Assembly: GCF_021216675.1 (NCBI RefSeq)
Contig: NZ_CP086120.1
Location: 4,648,501-4,712,500, forward strand
DNA length: 64,000 bases
Reading direction: 5' to 3'
Source: Streptomyces gobiensis
GTDB taxonomy: Bacteria; Actinomycetota; Actinomycetes; Streptomycetales; Streptomycetaceae
The position numbers and the translations under genes are program-made. The notes beneath the pieces were generated by a model. The model saw only the letters and a program-made list of their open reading frames with translations, was not told the DNA's origin and ran no database searches. Each line of letters opens with the position of its first letter. Positions within the stretch are counted from its first letter, which is position 1. Below are positions 24,095 through 31,760 of the stretch, in pieces.

Positions 24095-24364
24095 TCAGCC
24101 ACGCTCCTCCTCGGCCTCCATGAGCCGGATTCCCTGGTGTGTCAGCGAGACCATCGCCGGCGTATTGCCTGTCGCCCAGTCGACGACGATCAGGCCCTCG
24201 CCCACCAGATACGTGCAGGCGGCAGCCAGGTCCCGTTCGGGGATCACGAGGTCATCGCGGAGCTTCGCCCCGGTGACGCCCAGAAGGCGATTGCCTTCGG
24301 TGGCTTCGTACAGAGCGTGCAGGATCTTGTCTCGGTAGATCTTCCGCTCACGCAGTGTTGCCAT
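24095..24364 (-). CDS. small winged-helix-like hypothetical protein
   Basis: An 89-residue protein: RERKIYRDKILHALYEATEGNRLLGVTGAKLRDDLVIPERDLAAACTYLVGEGLIVVDWATGNTPAMVSLTHQGIRLME. The pattern of three helices and a beta-hairpin ending in SLTHQGIRLME is typical of small winged-helix DNA-binding proteins. ATG 24364 is favoured because the upstream in-frame extension is low-complexity Arg/Ala. The middle member of a run of minus-strand accessory genes; target unknown. Confidence 0.6.
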   Translation of the reverse strand: MATLRERKIYRDKILHALYEATEGNRLLGVTGAKLRDDLVIPERDLAAACTYLVGEGLIVVDWATGNTPAMVSLTHQGIRLMEAEEERG

Positions 24365-24496
24365 GACTGCCGCCTTCTCGTACTTGGCGTCGGCGCGAAA
24401 GCCCCTGAGCCGGTGCGGCCGACGCCGTGCCGCTGCCTGCCCGCGCACCGTTGGGGCCGATGCTTCAGGCCTCGTCATCCGCATACGAGGTAGGCA

Positions 24497-24724
24497 TCAT
24501 CTGCGGCCCCTGCCGTGGTGCTCGCGGTGAGTGTTGACACCAGGCGGTCCGGCGGGCCCTGGTTGCCGTCGGCGCTTCGGACGCCGACCGCCGAGCCCCG
24601 GCAGGACACGGCTGTAGCGGAAGACAGCGATCCGTTCGTCGCGCTGGGCATTGAGCCGGTGGATCAGGAGGGCTCCCAAGGTGATCACGGCGAGGATCAC
24701 GGCCACGGTGATGACGGTCTCCAC
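24497..24724 (-). CDS. small membrane protein, unknown
   Basis: A 75-residue protein with one N-terminal transmembrane helix (ETVITVAVILAVITLGALLIH) and a basic Arg/Pro-rich cytoplasmic tail. The GTG at 24724 has AAAGGA 10 bases upstream. It begins 5 bases after the DUF5994 gene stop, so the two are probably cotranscribed. No family recognised. Confidence 0.55.
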   Translation of the reverse strand: METVITVAVILAVITLGALLIHRLNAQRDERIAVFRYSRVLPGLGGRRPKRRRQPGPAGPPGVNTHREHHGRGRR

Positions 24725-24729
24725 GGTCC

Positions 24730-25290
24730 TCACATCCTTTGGGCGGAGCGCTGGTGACCGATCGGGCTCCGGAGAGATGAGGGCGCGGCCCCGCCGTCCG
24801 TCTCCCATTCCTCTTCCCGGCTTCGGACGTCCGTGGCGCTGTGGGTCGCGTCCTCGTCGGCCATCAGCCCGCTGGCGGTGAAAAGGCTCCCCGGAAGGGC
24901 CGCAGCGGACATCAGTCGGGCGGCGGCGGCCGGATCGGTTTTCGGTGGGATCAGAAGGTTACAGCGGCCGATGGTGTAGGAGAGCAGAATCAGTTTGTGC
25001 GGGTCCTGCTCGTCCGTGAACCATCCCACGTGCACCGTGTGCCCGGTGACAGGCACTTTGCGGGGGATGACGGGCCAGTGGGCCGGGTTTACCGTGACGC
25101 GGGTGATACGCCCCCAGCGGCCGTCCAGTGCGTCTGCCAGAGCGGGGAGTTCGCGGGAGAGGTCGCGGGAGCAGCGCCACCACGCGCCGTCCAGCTGACC
25201 TGGTACCGCGCTCACCGGTGTCAGGGACAAGCGGGCCGGTGGTGAGGGGCCGTGCTCGCTGGTTGTCGTACGGTCGATGGTCACGGTCAT
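24730..25290 (-). CDS. DUF5994 family protein
   Basis: A 186-residue protein with the DUF5994 hallmark run: ARLSLTPVSAVPGQLDGAWWRCSRDLSRELPALADALDGRWGRITRVTVNPAHWP, then GHTVHVGWFTDEQDPHKLILLSY and DPAAAARLMSAAALPG. DUF5994 proteins are soluble, of unknown function, and occur in many copies in streptomycetes. One odd point: the usual W/D residues after 'IGR' read CN here. Start at 25290. First gene of the small minus-strand cluster. Confidence 0.82.
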   Translation of the reverse strand: MTVTIDRTTTSEHGPSPPARLSLTPVSAVPGQLDGAWWRCSRDLSRELPALADALDGRWGRITRVTVNPAHWPVIPRKVPVTGHTVHVGWFTDEQDPHKLILLSYTIGRCNLLIPPKTDPAAAARLMSAAALPGSLFTASGLMADEDATHSATDVRSREEEWETDGGAAPSSLRSPIGHQRSAQRM

Positions 25291-25571
25291 GGCGCGAACC
25301 TGCCCCCGGGCTCTTCTGCGGCTGCCCGGTGTTGTTGTTCGCCGAAAACGACACCGACGTGGGAGCCGGTGTGCGAAATACTCCTGGCTTCTTCACTCTA
25401 CTCCGGTTCGTGGTCCACCGGCCCCGGTGCGTGACCAGGCGCTTCTGGTACTCTGCCGGGCCGTGCCCGGCAAAGCATTGCGGACGAGCGTGCCAGCCGG
25501 CACGCGGAGCACGGGGAAGCTATCGAGAGCGCTTCGCTTCGGCAGGTCCACCGCAAAGGGGTGAACCCACC

Positions 25572-25772
25572 ATGACCGACTCCGACACCCCGCGTCTGCC
25601 GAAGCTGCTGCCGGACGAGATCCACCAGGCTGTGAAACCCGGGACAGCTCTGCTGAGGCTGGAGACAACCGACGCCCGTGAGGGAATTCTCGACGGAGTG
25701 CGCCACGTGCGTTACGGGCGATATCCTGACGGTGGTTTGACGCACGCGACGCATGTCCGAAGCATATTCTGA
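25572..25772 (+). CDS. short hypothetical or truncated protein
   Basis: A 66-residue ORF (MTDSDTPRLPKLLPDEIHQ...) with AAAGGGG before the ATG and a strong terminator 21 bases after its stop, so it is probably expressed. Its last ~22 codons lie within the second copy of the TGACGC element, so the native 3' end may have been replaced by recombination. No family recognised. Confidence 0.45.
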   Translation: MTDSDTPRLPKLLPDEIHQAVKPGTALLRLETTDAREGILDGVRHVRYGRYPDGGLTHATHVRSIF

Positions 25773-25773
25773 T
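25704..25773. repeat. ~70-bp element B, degenerate copy of the TGACGC element
   Basis: GTGCGTTACGGGCGA then ATATCC, TGACGG, TTGACGCACGCGACGC and TATTCTGATG align base by base with 22785-22853, apart from a ~10-bp deletion and scattered changes. Two of the four TGACGC-type hexamers are kept or nearly kept. Confidence 0.6.
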
Positions 25774-25792
25774 GTGCTGTCAGTAGCGCAAG

Positions 25793-25829
25793 CGCCTGCG
25801 GACCGGGCTGTATGCCCGGTCCGCAGGCG
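25793..25829 (+). terminator. perfect 16-bp stem-loop terminator
   Basis: CGCCTGCGGACCGGGC pairs perfectly with GCCCGGTCCGCAGGCG around the loop TGTAT, followed by GCCTTTGTGTG. It lies 20 bases after the 66-residue ORF. One of the strongest hairpins in the window. Confidence 0.88.
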
Positions 25830-26198
25830 GCCTTTGTGTGCGATGGACGACCAGGTGCCAGCCTCGTCGAAGCGCTGGCTGAGCCGCTTTTCGTGGGGTC
25901 GAGATCTTCGGTCGCGTTGCGGGTCATCGCCCAACAAGGCTGACGTCCGGCCGATCCGGAACCGACAACCAGCATGCTCCCGCGGGTACAAGGCGTGGTC
26001 GCCCACGCGCAGGGGCGAGCCGGTCAGGCTGAGACCTTCGTTATGCCGGATCTGGGCCCGGGAGGCGGTGGTGAGGCCTTCCAGTGCCCTGGGTGGGACG
26101 TGCCGCCGGGGTCTGCGGCCACGCGTATGGAGTTGATGCCGATCGTGAACAACGCTGATCGGTGGCTATCCTCGAGATTCCCCACCTTCAGAGGAGCC
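25830..26198. other. leader region of the MarR gene
   Basis: About 370 bp without a supported gene. It ends with GCTGATCGGTGGCTATCCTCGAG directly before the MarR ribosome-binding site. It should contain the MarR promoter; the 27,020 palindrome does not recur here. Confidence 0.45.
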
Positions 26199-26642
26199 AT
26201 GAGCGAGCCCGCACGGAACCTGCCCCAGCTGCTCGTCCAGGCCAAGCGCTGGTTCGAAGACGCCTTGCTCGCCAGCATGCAGGCTGCGGGTGAGCGACCG
26301 GTGACCGTCCCTCAGGCCGCCGTCTTCGCCACCCTTGACGAGGAGGGCACCTCGATCTCCGAACTCGCCCGCAGGGTCGGTGTCACCCGGCAGACCGCCC
26401 ACCAGGCAGTGCGCAGCCTGATCGGGATGGGACTGCTGGAGCAGGTGCCCGACCCTGCCTCCGGCCGCAGCAGCCTGGTCCGCGCCACCGCCGAAGGCGC
26501 CCGCGCCCATCAGCGTGCCCTGGCCACGATCGCCGTCATCGAAGGTGTCCTTGCCGAGCGTATCGGCGCTGCCACCGCCACGGCGCTGCGCCAGGCGCTG
26601 GCAGCACCCTGGGGCGAGCCGCCCCTGGTGGAGGCGCCCTGA
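26199..26642 (+). CDS. MarR family transcriptional regulator
   Basis: A 147-residue winged-helix regulator: VTVPQAAVFATLDEEGTSISELARRVGVTRQTAHQAVRSLIGMGLLEQVPDPASGRSSLVRATAEGARAHQRAL covers helices H3-H4 and the DxR-x(S) wing typical of MarR. ATG 26199 is preceded by AGAGGAG; an earlier in-frame start is unlikely. Divergent copies of the family repress neighbouring catabolic genes and are released by phenolic ligands. Here the likely target is the quercetinase-like gene 430 bp downstream, which has a perfect palindrome in its promoter. Confidence 0.85.
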   Translation: MSEPARNLPQLLVQAKRWFEDALLASMQAAGERPVTVPQAAVFATLDEEGTSISELARRVGVTRQTAHQAVRSLIGMGLLEQVPDPASGRSSLVRATAEGARAHQRALATIAVIEGVLAERIGAATATALRQALAAPWGEPPLVEAP

Positions 26643-27019
26643 CGCGCCGCCCTCGCGTGGTGCGGCCTCGCCGGCCGTACGGGCTTGGCGAGTCAGTCAG
26701 GAAAGTCCCGCGGTGCGAAGCGCTTCACCGGCGGGTGTGAACCCTCAGGCGGTACTGCTCGGCGGGTAGCCGCGCTGATCGCCGACTACGGCGGCGCTAG
26801 CGAAGCGGCACTGCTGGACGTGGACTTCGGCCGTGCCGGGACTGAGGGACGGGCTGCCCTTCGACCCGCCCCCGTCCTTGGCCGCCGTCGAAGCCTTCCG
26901 CCCGAACGTCCCGGAGGACACCGCTGTCCCGGTCTTCCCGTACGGGGCCTGCTGGACGCCTGAATCCGCCTTCCACGCCTGCCGTTGCCCGACGGCGGCA
27001 CGTCACCGCAGGCGACTTG
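26643..27019. other. spacer between MarR and cupin genes, possible decayed coding sequence
   Basis: About 375 bp. One reading contains AALIADYGGASEAALLDVDFGRAG (~26,770-26,840) and another GLRDGLPFDPPPSLAAVEAFRPNVPEDTAVPVFPYG (~26,840-26,945). Both look protein-like but lack clean starts, so this may be a degraded gene. Not annotated as coding. Confidence 0.4.
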
Positions 27020-27040
27020 AATGTCAGGCAACCTGACATT
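27020..27040. promoter_or_regulatory. perfect 21-bp palindrome, probable MarR operator
   Basis: Half-sites AATGTCAGG and CCTGACATT with a 3-base CAA spacer. Centre lies 44 bases before the cupin ATG, where it would overlap or flank the promoter. Size and symmetry match operators of MarR dimers. Confidence 0.75.
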
Positions 27041-27073
27041 ATTGTTCCGGTTCCCTGCTCCCGGAGGTTTTCC

Positions 27074-27634
27074 ATGACCATGGAGTTCGCCACCCCCTAC
27101 CGCTCGCGCTCGCACATCCCCGCCGAGCCCGGCACGCCCTACTTCATCGAAAGGGGCATGGGGGACCGTGCCCACCTGATCGCCGACCTGATCACCGTCT
27201 ACTGTGGCGGCGAGCAGACCGAGAACACCTTCAACTTCTTCACCTGCGACGGCGTCAAGGGCGACCTCATCCCGGCCCACACCCACGCGGAGACCTACGA
27301 GGTCTTCTACGTCACCGACGGCGCGGTACGGCTGTTCGTCGAGGACCTTCGGGGTGAGCAGTACGAAAAGCTGCTGACCAGCGGCGACTTCGGCTTCGTA
27401 CCCAAGAAGTGCCCGCACGCCTACCGCATCGAGCGCCACCACAGCCGCATCGTCGGCGTGGCCGCCGGCCCCGGCGGCACGTTCGAGCGGTTCTTCGAGA
27501 ACCTCGGCAGCCTCACTGACGAAATCGGCCTCCCCCACCGGCCCCGCATCCCCGGCCCGGACGAGTTCCGCGCCGCCGAGGAGAACTTCGACGTGCGCTA
27601 CCTTCCCAACCATCGTTGGCTCACTGGAAACTGA
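27074..27634 (+). CDS. queD: quercetin 2,3-dioxygenase-like monocupin
   Basis: A 186-residue cupin resembling the single-domain quercetinase QueD of Streptomyces sp. FLA, which opens the flavonol C ring with release of CO. Metal ligands are expected in the cupin motif 1 PAHTHAETYEVFYV (two His and a Glu) and in motif 2 CPHAYRI (His). FNFFTCDGVKGD precedes motif 1. ATG 27074 has GGAGG upstream. The MarR neighbour and the palindrome suggest flavonoid-inducible control. The assignment is from memory of the family; other cupin substrates are possible. Confidence 0.75.
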   Translation: MTMEFATPYRSRSHIPAEPGTPYFIERGMGDRAHLIADLITVYCGGEQTENTFNFFTCDGVKGDLIPAHTHAETYEVFYVTDGAVRLFVEDLRGEQYEKLLTSGDFGFVPKKCPHAYRIERHHSRIVGVAAGPGGTFERFFENLGSLTDEIGLPHRPRIPGPDEFRAAEENFDVRYLPNHRWLTGN

Positions 27635-27734
27635 TGGTCCATCGCCGGGCGCCTGCCGCTCGCCGCGCACCCCGCCTCGGGCGTCCGGCTGCTGCGCGGC
27701 GTCGTCTTTTCCACCCCAGCCGACACCCGCCGGG

Positions 27735-27851
27735 GTCGTTTATGGCATTCGCCGCCAGGTCCGGCTGGCGGGGGAGCTGCTGGACTGGCGCCCGCGGGTC
27801 GGTCTGCGGGCGGCGATGCGCGACATGTGGGCGCTCCCGTCTGCTCAGTAG
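27735..27851 (+). pseudogene. C-terminal fragment, possibly of an NAD-dependent epimerase
   Basis: One frame reads PAGVVYGIRRQVRLAGELLDWRPRVGLRAAMRDMWALPSAQ then stop. The LLDWRPRVGLRAAMRD stretch resembles the end of extended short-chain dehydrogenases/epimerases. There is no start or N-terminal domain upstream, so this is a remnant at best. Confidence 0.4.
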
Positions 27852-27904
27852 CGATACGGTGGCGATCTGCGCCGTATTCATCTGTTTTTACCTACACTTG
27901 CGGG

Positions 27905-28336
27905 ATGCGCATATCCAGCGATGCTTCCACCGGTCCCACCGACGATCCCACCGATGAGCAGTGGGAGGGCCTGGCCGAGGTCGTCCCACTGCGCGGTGCC
28001 AATGAATGGCCGTCCTGGCCCAACCACCGGCCGCCTCCGGCCGATACCGACGGCCGGAGCAGTGAGCACGACACCGTCGAGAATCTGCGGCGGTTTATTG
28101 TTCTGCGGGTGCAGTGCTTCGCGGACGCCCGCGAGGTGGCTGAGTATCTGGTCGCACGCATCCCGGTGCTTCTCGACCTCAGCGTCGCTGATACCGATGT
28201 CGCCAAGCGCATCCTCGACTTCAGCAGCGGTGTGGTCTTCGGCCTGGGCAGCGGCATGCACCGGGTGGATACGCAGGTCTTTCTGCTGGCGCCAGCAGGT
28301 ACCGAGGTCGAACAGCTCGCGATCACTCATACGTAG
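27905..28336 (+). CDS. SepF-like cell division protein (paralogue)
   Basis: A 143-residue protein. The N-terminal ~60 residues are an acidic, Pro-rich linker (SDASTGPTDDPTDEQW). The C-terminal domain (~63-138) is SepF-type: RRFIVLRVQCFADAREVAEYLVARIPVLLDLSVADTDVAKRILDFSSGVVFGLGSGMHRVDTQVFLLAPAGTEV. SepF anchors FtsZ to the membrane; this copy lacks an obvious N-terminal amphipathic membrane helix, so it is probably a paralogue, not the division-cluster SepF. ATG 27905 has only weak ribosome-binding sequence before it. Confidence 0.82.
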   Translation: MRISSDASTGPTDDPTDEQWEGLAEVVPLRGANEWPSWPNHRPPPADTDGRSSEHDTVENLRRFIVLRVQCFADAREVAEYLVARIPVLLDLSVADTDVAKRILDFSSGVVFGLGSGMHRVDTQVFLLAPAGTEVEQLAITHT

Positions 28337-28393
28337 GAAGATCGGTCCGCTGGAACGGTTCGGCTGTTTGGTGCGCCGATACGTTCCCGGGGT

Positions 28394-29575
28394 ATGAGCG
28401 AAACCGCTTCCGGGCACCGCCCGGTCGTGACTGAACTGCGGCTTTCCGCCTTCCGGTCCCACCGTGGCGCGCGTTTCCCGCTGACCCCCCTGACCCTGCT
28501 CGCCGGGGCGAGCGGAAGCGGTAAGTCGACCGTGCTGGAGGCGTACGAGGCATTAGCCCGGCTCGCCGCGGGGGAGAGCCTGGGCGCGGTCTTCGGCACC
28601 GCGCCGGGTGGCCCGAGCGCGTACGTTCCGCAGGGGGCACGGCCTGACTCCATGGGGCGGCGGGGCTTCCGTATCGGCTGCACCGTGGACGGCCCGGCGG
28701 GCGCCGTACGGCTCGATGTCGCCGTACAGGCCGAGCCCGAACTGCGCGTTGTCGGCGAGCGGTTGACCGGCGGCGACCGGGTTCTTTTCGCCACCGCCCT
28801 GCGCGATCCGGGGCGCCCCGTCGTACAGGCCGTCTGGCATACGGCGGGTACGACCCCGGTCACCCGGGCGCCGCTGCCCGACGACCAGCTCTGCACGGCA
28901 CTGCTGCCGCTGCGGGTCGCGGGCACCACGGAGGGACAGCGGCAGGTGCTGGCCGCGGCCGAGCAGACCGTGCTGGCGCTGCGTTCGGCCTTCGCCTGTG
29001 ATCCGCGCCCTGAATCCATGCGGGTGGCGGTGGCGGCCGGCGACGGGCTGCTGCGCGGCGGCTGCGACAACCTCGCCGCGGTACTGCGGCGCACACGGAC
29101 CGAGTGTGCCACCCGGCATGCGGCGCTGGTGGCGGCGGTGCGTGCCGGGTGCGCGGGGGCGGCGGTGGAAGATCTGCGGGCTGAGGGGTGCTCGGGCGCC
29201 GAGGGCGGGCTGGTACGGGCGGTAGCGGACCGGGGGGCGGCCGGGCGGACCCCACTGGAGTGGCTGGGCGACGGTGAGCTGCGGTACACCGCGCTCGCCC
29301 TGGTGCTGCTGACCGGGCCCGGGGTGCTGGAGATGGATCCGGTACGCGAGGTGCTGGCCGCACGGCAGGCCCTCACGGTGCTGGCGGACGGCTTCGACCG
29401 CGGGCTGGACGGCCGCCAGGCCCAGGAGCTGCTGGCCCTGGCGGCGCGGATGTGCGAGCGCGGGCACATCCGGCTGCTGGGCACGGTCACCGACGCCGAG
29501 CGGGCCGCCGGGACGCCGGGGGCGACGGTGCTGAGGCTCGGCGGCGCGCCGGACGGTGATAAACCTGAGACATGA
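28394..29575 (+). CDS. AAA_21-type ATPase
   Basis: A 393-residue ATPase of the SMC/RecF-like AAA_21 class. LRLSAFRSHRGARFPLTPLTLLAGASGSGKST gives the N-terminal strand and Walker A (38-46); LEWLGDGELRYTALALVLLTG is a signature-like motif; a Walker B-like region follows (GPGVLEMDPVREVL). There is no coiled coil or nuclease domain, so it is minimal. It overlaps the MazG-like gene by 4 bases (ATGA), so the two products are probably made in step. Function unknown; nucleic-acid or nucleotide maintenance is plausible. Confidence 0.75.
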   Translation: MSETASGHRPVVTELRLSAFRSHRGARFPLTPLTLLAGASGSGKSTVLEAYEALARLAAGESLGAVFGTAPGGPSAYVPQGARPDSMGRRGFRIGCTVDGPAGAVRLDVAVQAEPELRVVGERLTGGDRVLFATALRDPGRPVVQAVWHTAGTTPVTRAPLPDDQLCTALLPLRVAGTTEGQRQVLAAAEQTVLALRSAFACDPRPESMRVAVAAGDGLLRGGCDNLAAVLRRTRTECATRHAALVAAVRAGCAGAAVEDLRAEGCSGAEGGLVRAVADRGAAGRTPLEWLGDGELRYTALALVLLTGPGVLEMDPVREVLAARQALTVLADGFDRGLDGRQAQELLALAARMCERGHIRLLGTVTDAERAAGTPGATVLRLGGAPDGDKPET

Positions 29576-29916
29576 GTGACCTTGATGTACCGGCCCTTCA
29601 GCGGCGGCTGGCCGAGTTCGCGGCCGCCCGCGACTGGGGGCAGTACCACACACCGAAGAACCTCGCCGCCGCGCTGAGCGTGGAGGCCGGGGAGCTGGTG
29701 GAGATCTTCCAGTGGCTGACGCCCGAGCAGTCGGCGCGGATCATGGCGGATCCGGATCAGGCACGGCGTGTTGAGGACGAGGTCGCCGATGTCCTGGCGT
29801 ATCTGCTCCAGTTCTGCGAGGTGCTCGGCATCGATGCGCTCGCAGCGCTGGACGCCAAGATCGACCGCAATGAGAAGCGTTTCCCCGCAAAGGGGGGCGG
29901 TCACCCTATGGAGTGA
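29572..29916 (+). CDS. MazG-like nucleotide pyrophosphohydrolase
   Basis: A 114-residue all-alpha NTP pyrophosphohydrolase (RS21-C6/iMazG type). Characteristic WGQYHTPKNLAAALSVEAGELVEIFQWLTPEQ with the metal-binding EAGEL, and RRVEDEVADVLAYLLQFCEVLGID with the second acidic pair (E-x-x-D). It splits non-canonical or excess dNTPs to dNMP. Start ATG overlaps the ATPase stop by 4 bases. Confidence 0.9.
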   Translation: MSDLDVPALQRRLAEFAAARDWGQYHTPKNLAAALSVEAGELVEIFQWLTPEQSARIMADPDQARRVEDEVADVLAYLLQFCEVLGIDALAALDAKIDRNEKRFPAKGGGHPME

Positions 29917-29922
29917 GGGAGT

Positions 29923-29949
29923 TATCCACTCCGGGCTGCTTATCCACAG
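29923..29949 (+). promoter_or_regulatory. pair of DnaA-box-like 9-mers
   Basis: TTATCCACT at 29923-29931 and TTATCCACA at 29941-29949 (the classical consensus), same strand, 18 bp start to start. They lie in the short gap between the MazG gene and the DUF6099 gene. Confidence 0.6.
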
Positions 29950-30026
29950 ATTACGGAAATCACCTAGCTAAACGGGCCATGGGGAGGTCACTGTAGGTAG
30001 CGACCAGTCGGGTGAGGGGGAGATGA

Positions 30027-30470
30027 ATGGATGCGGTACGGCTCATCAGGGCTACCAGGCACGCCCTCGCGCGGTGCGAGGAGCTGTCCGACATCGTGGC
30101 CGAGTCCTGGCAGGCCCAGGCCCTCGCGGAGGCGGTCGGCTGCCGTCTCGCGCTGGCCGGGCCGCCAGAGGTACGCACGGAGGCCAGCGGGCTCTGTGAA
30201 GCCGGTGGCCGTGCCCGTGGCACACTGCGTCACCCGGCGGGGTTAGCCGTTGAGATACGGGCTGCGCGGCTGACGGAGATCCGGGACCCGTGCCGGGCAC
30301 TGCGCGATCTCGGCGGGCTGCTGGGGGAGTCCGGGGCGGCTTTGGTCCAAGTGGCCGTCGTGGCAGAGGAAGAAGCACTGTACTGGCAGTGTCTGGAGGC
30401 CATCGACGCCGCCGATGAGTCCGGTGACCGGGTGGCGGCGATTCTGCGGCGGCTCGCTCTCAGGTCGTAG
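30027..30470 (+). CDS. DUF6099 family protein
   Basis: A 147-residue mostly helical protein: MDAVRLIRATRHALARCEELSDIVAESWQAQALAEAVG..., a middle PPEVRTEASGLCEAGG and C-terminal EEALYWQCLEAIDAADESGDRVAAILRRL. This matches DUF6099 proteins of streptomycetes, of unknown function. GGGGGAG is upstream of the ATG. The 3' end overlaps the convergent small gene by 11 bases. Confidence 0.8.
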   Translation: MDAVRLIRATRHALARCEELSDIVAESWQAQALAEAVGCRLALAGPPEVRTEASGLCEAGGRARGTLRHPAGLAVEIRAARLTEIRDPCRALRDLGGLLGESGAALVQVAVVAEEEALYWQCLEAIDAADESGDRVAAILRRLALRS

Positions 30471-30690
30471 CTTCCCTCTCCGCGCCGCTGTCCATCTCCA
30501 CCGGAGTCTCCACCGGGGTTCCCACTGGGGTCCCCACCGGGCGCCGCTCCCCGGTGGACTGGAGGTCGGCGTCGAACTGCGACAGATCGGCGTTGAGCGC
30601 GGCCATCAACTCTTCCATCTGCTCAAGCAGGCCCCTGGGGGCACCGCTGTGCTGCGGCAGGCTCGGATCCGGTCCGGCTTCCTGGGGCAT
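30460..30690 (-). CDS. small acidic protein with TP-repeat tail
   Basis: A 76-residue protein: MPQEAGPDPSLPQHSGAPRG, a helix LLEQMEELMAALNADLSQFDADLQ, and a tail with VGTP/VETP repeats from a tandem 12-base DNA repeat (30,495-30,540). ATG 30690 is preceded by GAGGAGGAC; an in-frame start at 30735 is the alternative. Function unknown. Confidence 0.6.
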   Translation of the reverse strand: MPQEAGPDPSLPQHSGAPRGLLEQMEELMAALNADLSQFDADLQSTGERRPVGTPVGTPVETPVEMDSGAEREATT

Positions 30691-30761
30691 GACGTCCTCC
30701 TCGGTGGCCGGTCGGTCCGGCTCCGACCTCGCCAACGATCAAGGGCCCCATCGGTCACGGC

Positions 30762-31574
30762 TCACACCACGCAGTCGGGCTGGAAGCCGGGGTCGGCTGG
30801 GCCACGGCGCTCCAGCGCCTCCAGTACCCACTGGGCGACCTCGGGGTGGTTGGGGGCCTGATCGTGCTCGATCGTGTTCAGCGGGCAGGTGTCCTGCAGG
30901 GTGGCATTGGTGACCCTGTTCCGCGGCCCGTCGAGGAACGCGCTGGTGTACGGGGTGACGACCTCGTCGTACTTGGTCGTGATCACGGTGTAGTGCGGAC
31001 CGGGCACCGTGTCGCCACCGGAGTTGAGCTCGGCCATGAACGCGGAGTCCGCCATCTGGTCAGCGCAGGCCGGACAGACGGTGGCCCCGGTGGGGAAGGC
31101 CAGCGGATTGGTCGTGCCGTGGTTGGAGGGGACGATGCCGATCAGATCATCGACTCTCTTGTCGCCGCCGAGGAACTTGACGTAGTAGCGGGGCATCATG
31201 CCGCCCTGGCTGTGGCCGACGATGTCGGCCTTGCGGGCACCGGTGGCCTTCAGTACCCGGTCGACGAAGGGCTGGAGCTCGGCCGCCGAGTCCGCGACCG
31301 GGGCGGTCGCGTTGTCCCCGTAGTCGAGTGCGAAGACGCAGTAGCCCGCGTCGGCCAGCTGCGGGGACAGCACGGTCCAGTTCTTGACCATGTTCTCGAA
31401 CGTCCCGTGGACGAGGATGACCGGTTCGGGACGGTCCTTCGTCGGCTTGCAGGACCAGTCGTTCGCGCCTGGCGGTGAGACCTCGGAGGCGCCGGCGGCC
31501 GGGGGTAGCGCGATGACGGCGGTCAGCGTGGCTACGGCCGAGGCGAGGAACAGGGAGAAGGATCTTCGGCGCAT
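30762..31574 (-). CDS. secreted alpha/beta-hydrolase lipase
   Basis: A 270-residue exported esterase/lipase. Signal peptide at 1-29 (MRRRSFSLFLASAVATLTAVIALPPAAGA). Mature protein has the oxyanion segment PVILVHGTFENM, the nucleophile GHSQGG, a catalytic Asp region near DQMADSAFMAELN, and HDQAPNHPEVAQWV with the catalytic His near the C-terminus. Several cysteines (CKP, CPAC, CPLN, DCVV) suggest disulfides as in Streptomyces triacylglycerol lipases. ATG 31574 opens directly on the signal sequence, with AAAGGAAG upstream. Confidence 0.9.
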   Translation of the reverse strand: MRRRSFSLFLASAVATLTAVIALPPAAGASEVSPPGANDWSCKPTKDRPEPVILVHGTFENMVKNWTVLSPQLADAGYCVFALDYGDNATAPVADSAAELQPFVDRVLKATGARKADIVGHSQGGMMPRYYVKFLGGDKRVDDLIGIVPSNHGTTNPLAFPTGATVCPACADQMADSAFMAELNSGGDTVPGPHYTVITTKYDEVVTPYTSAFLDGPRNRVTNATLQDTCPLNTIEHDQAPNHPEVAQWVLEALERRGPADPGFQPDCVV

Positions 31575-31760
31575 GGCACTTCCTTTGGGTCACCCTGGCC
31601 GTGGATGCCTTTGGCGAAGGATCAAGATCCAATACCCGAACCAGGGTCGGCATTGTCGAACGCTAGGGGAATGCTTCGTTCCAGTTAGAGGAGATGTCAA
31701 GAGAACGCCCTATGCGAGATGAAACACAGGAATCAGCCAGGCATTGGCAGGATGGGAGTT

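Noticed and set aside
29917..30026. Possible second origin or plasmid replication site at the DnaA-box-like pair
   Set aside because: Only two boxes, no AT-rich unwinding region and no replication gene; kept as a binding-site observation only.
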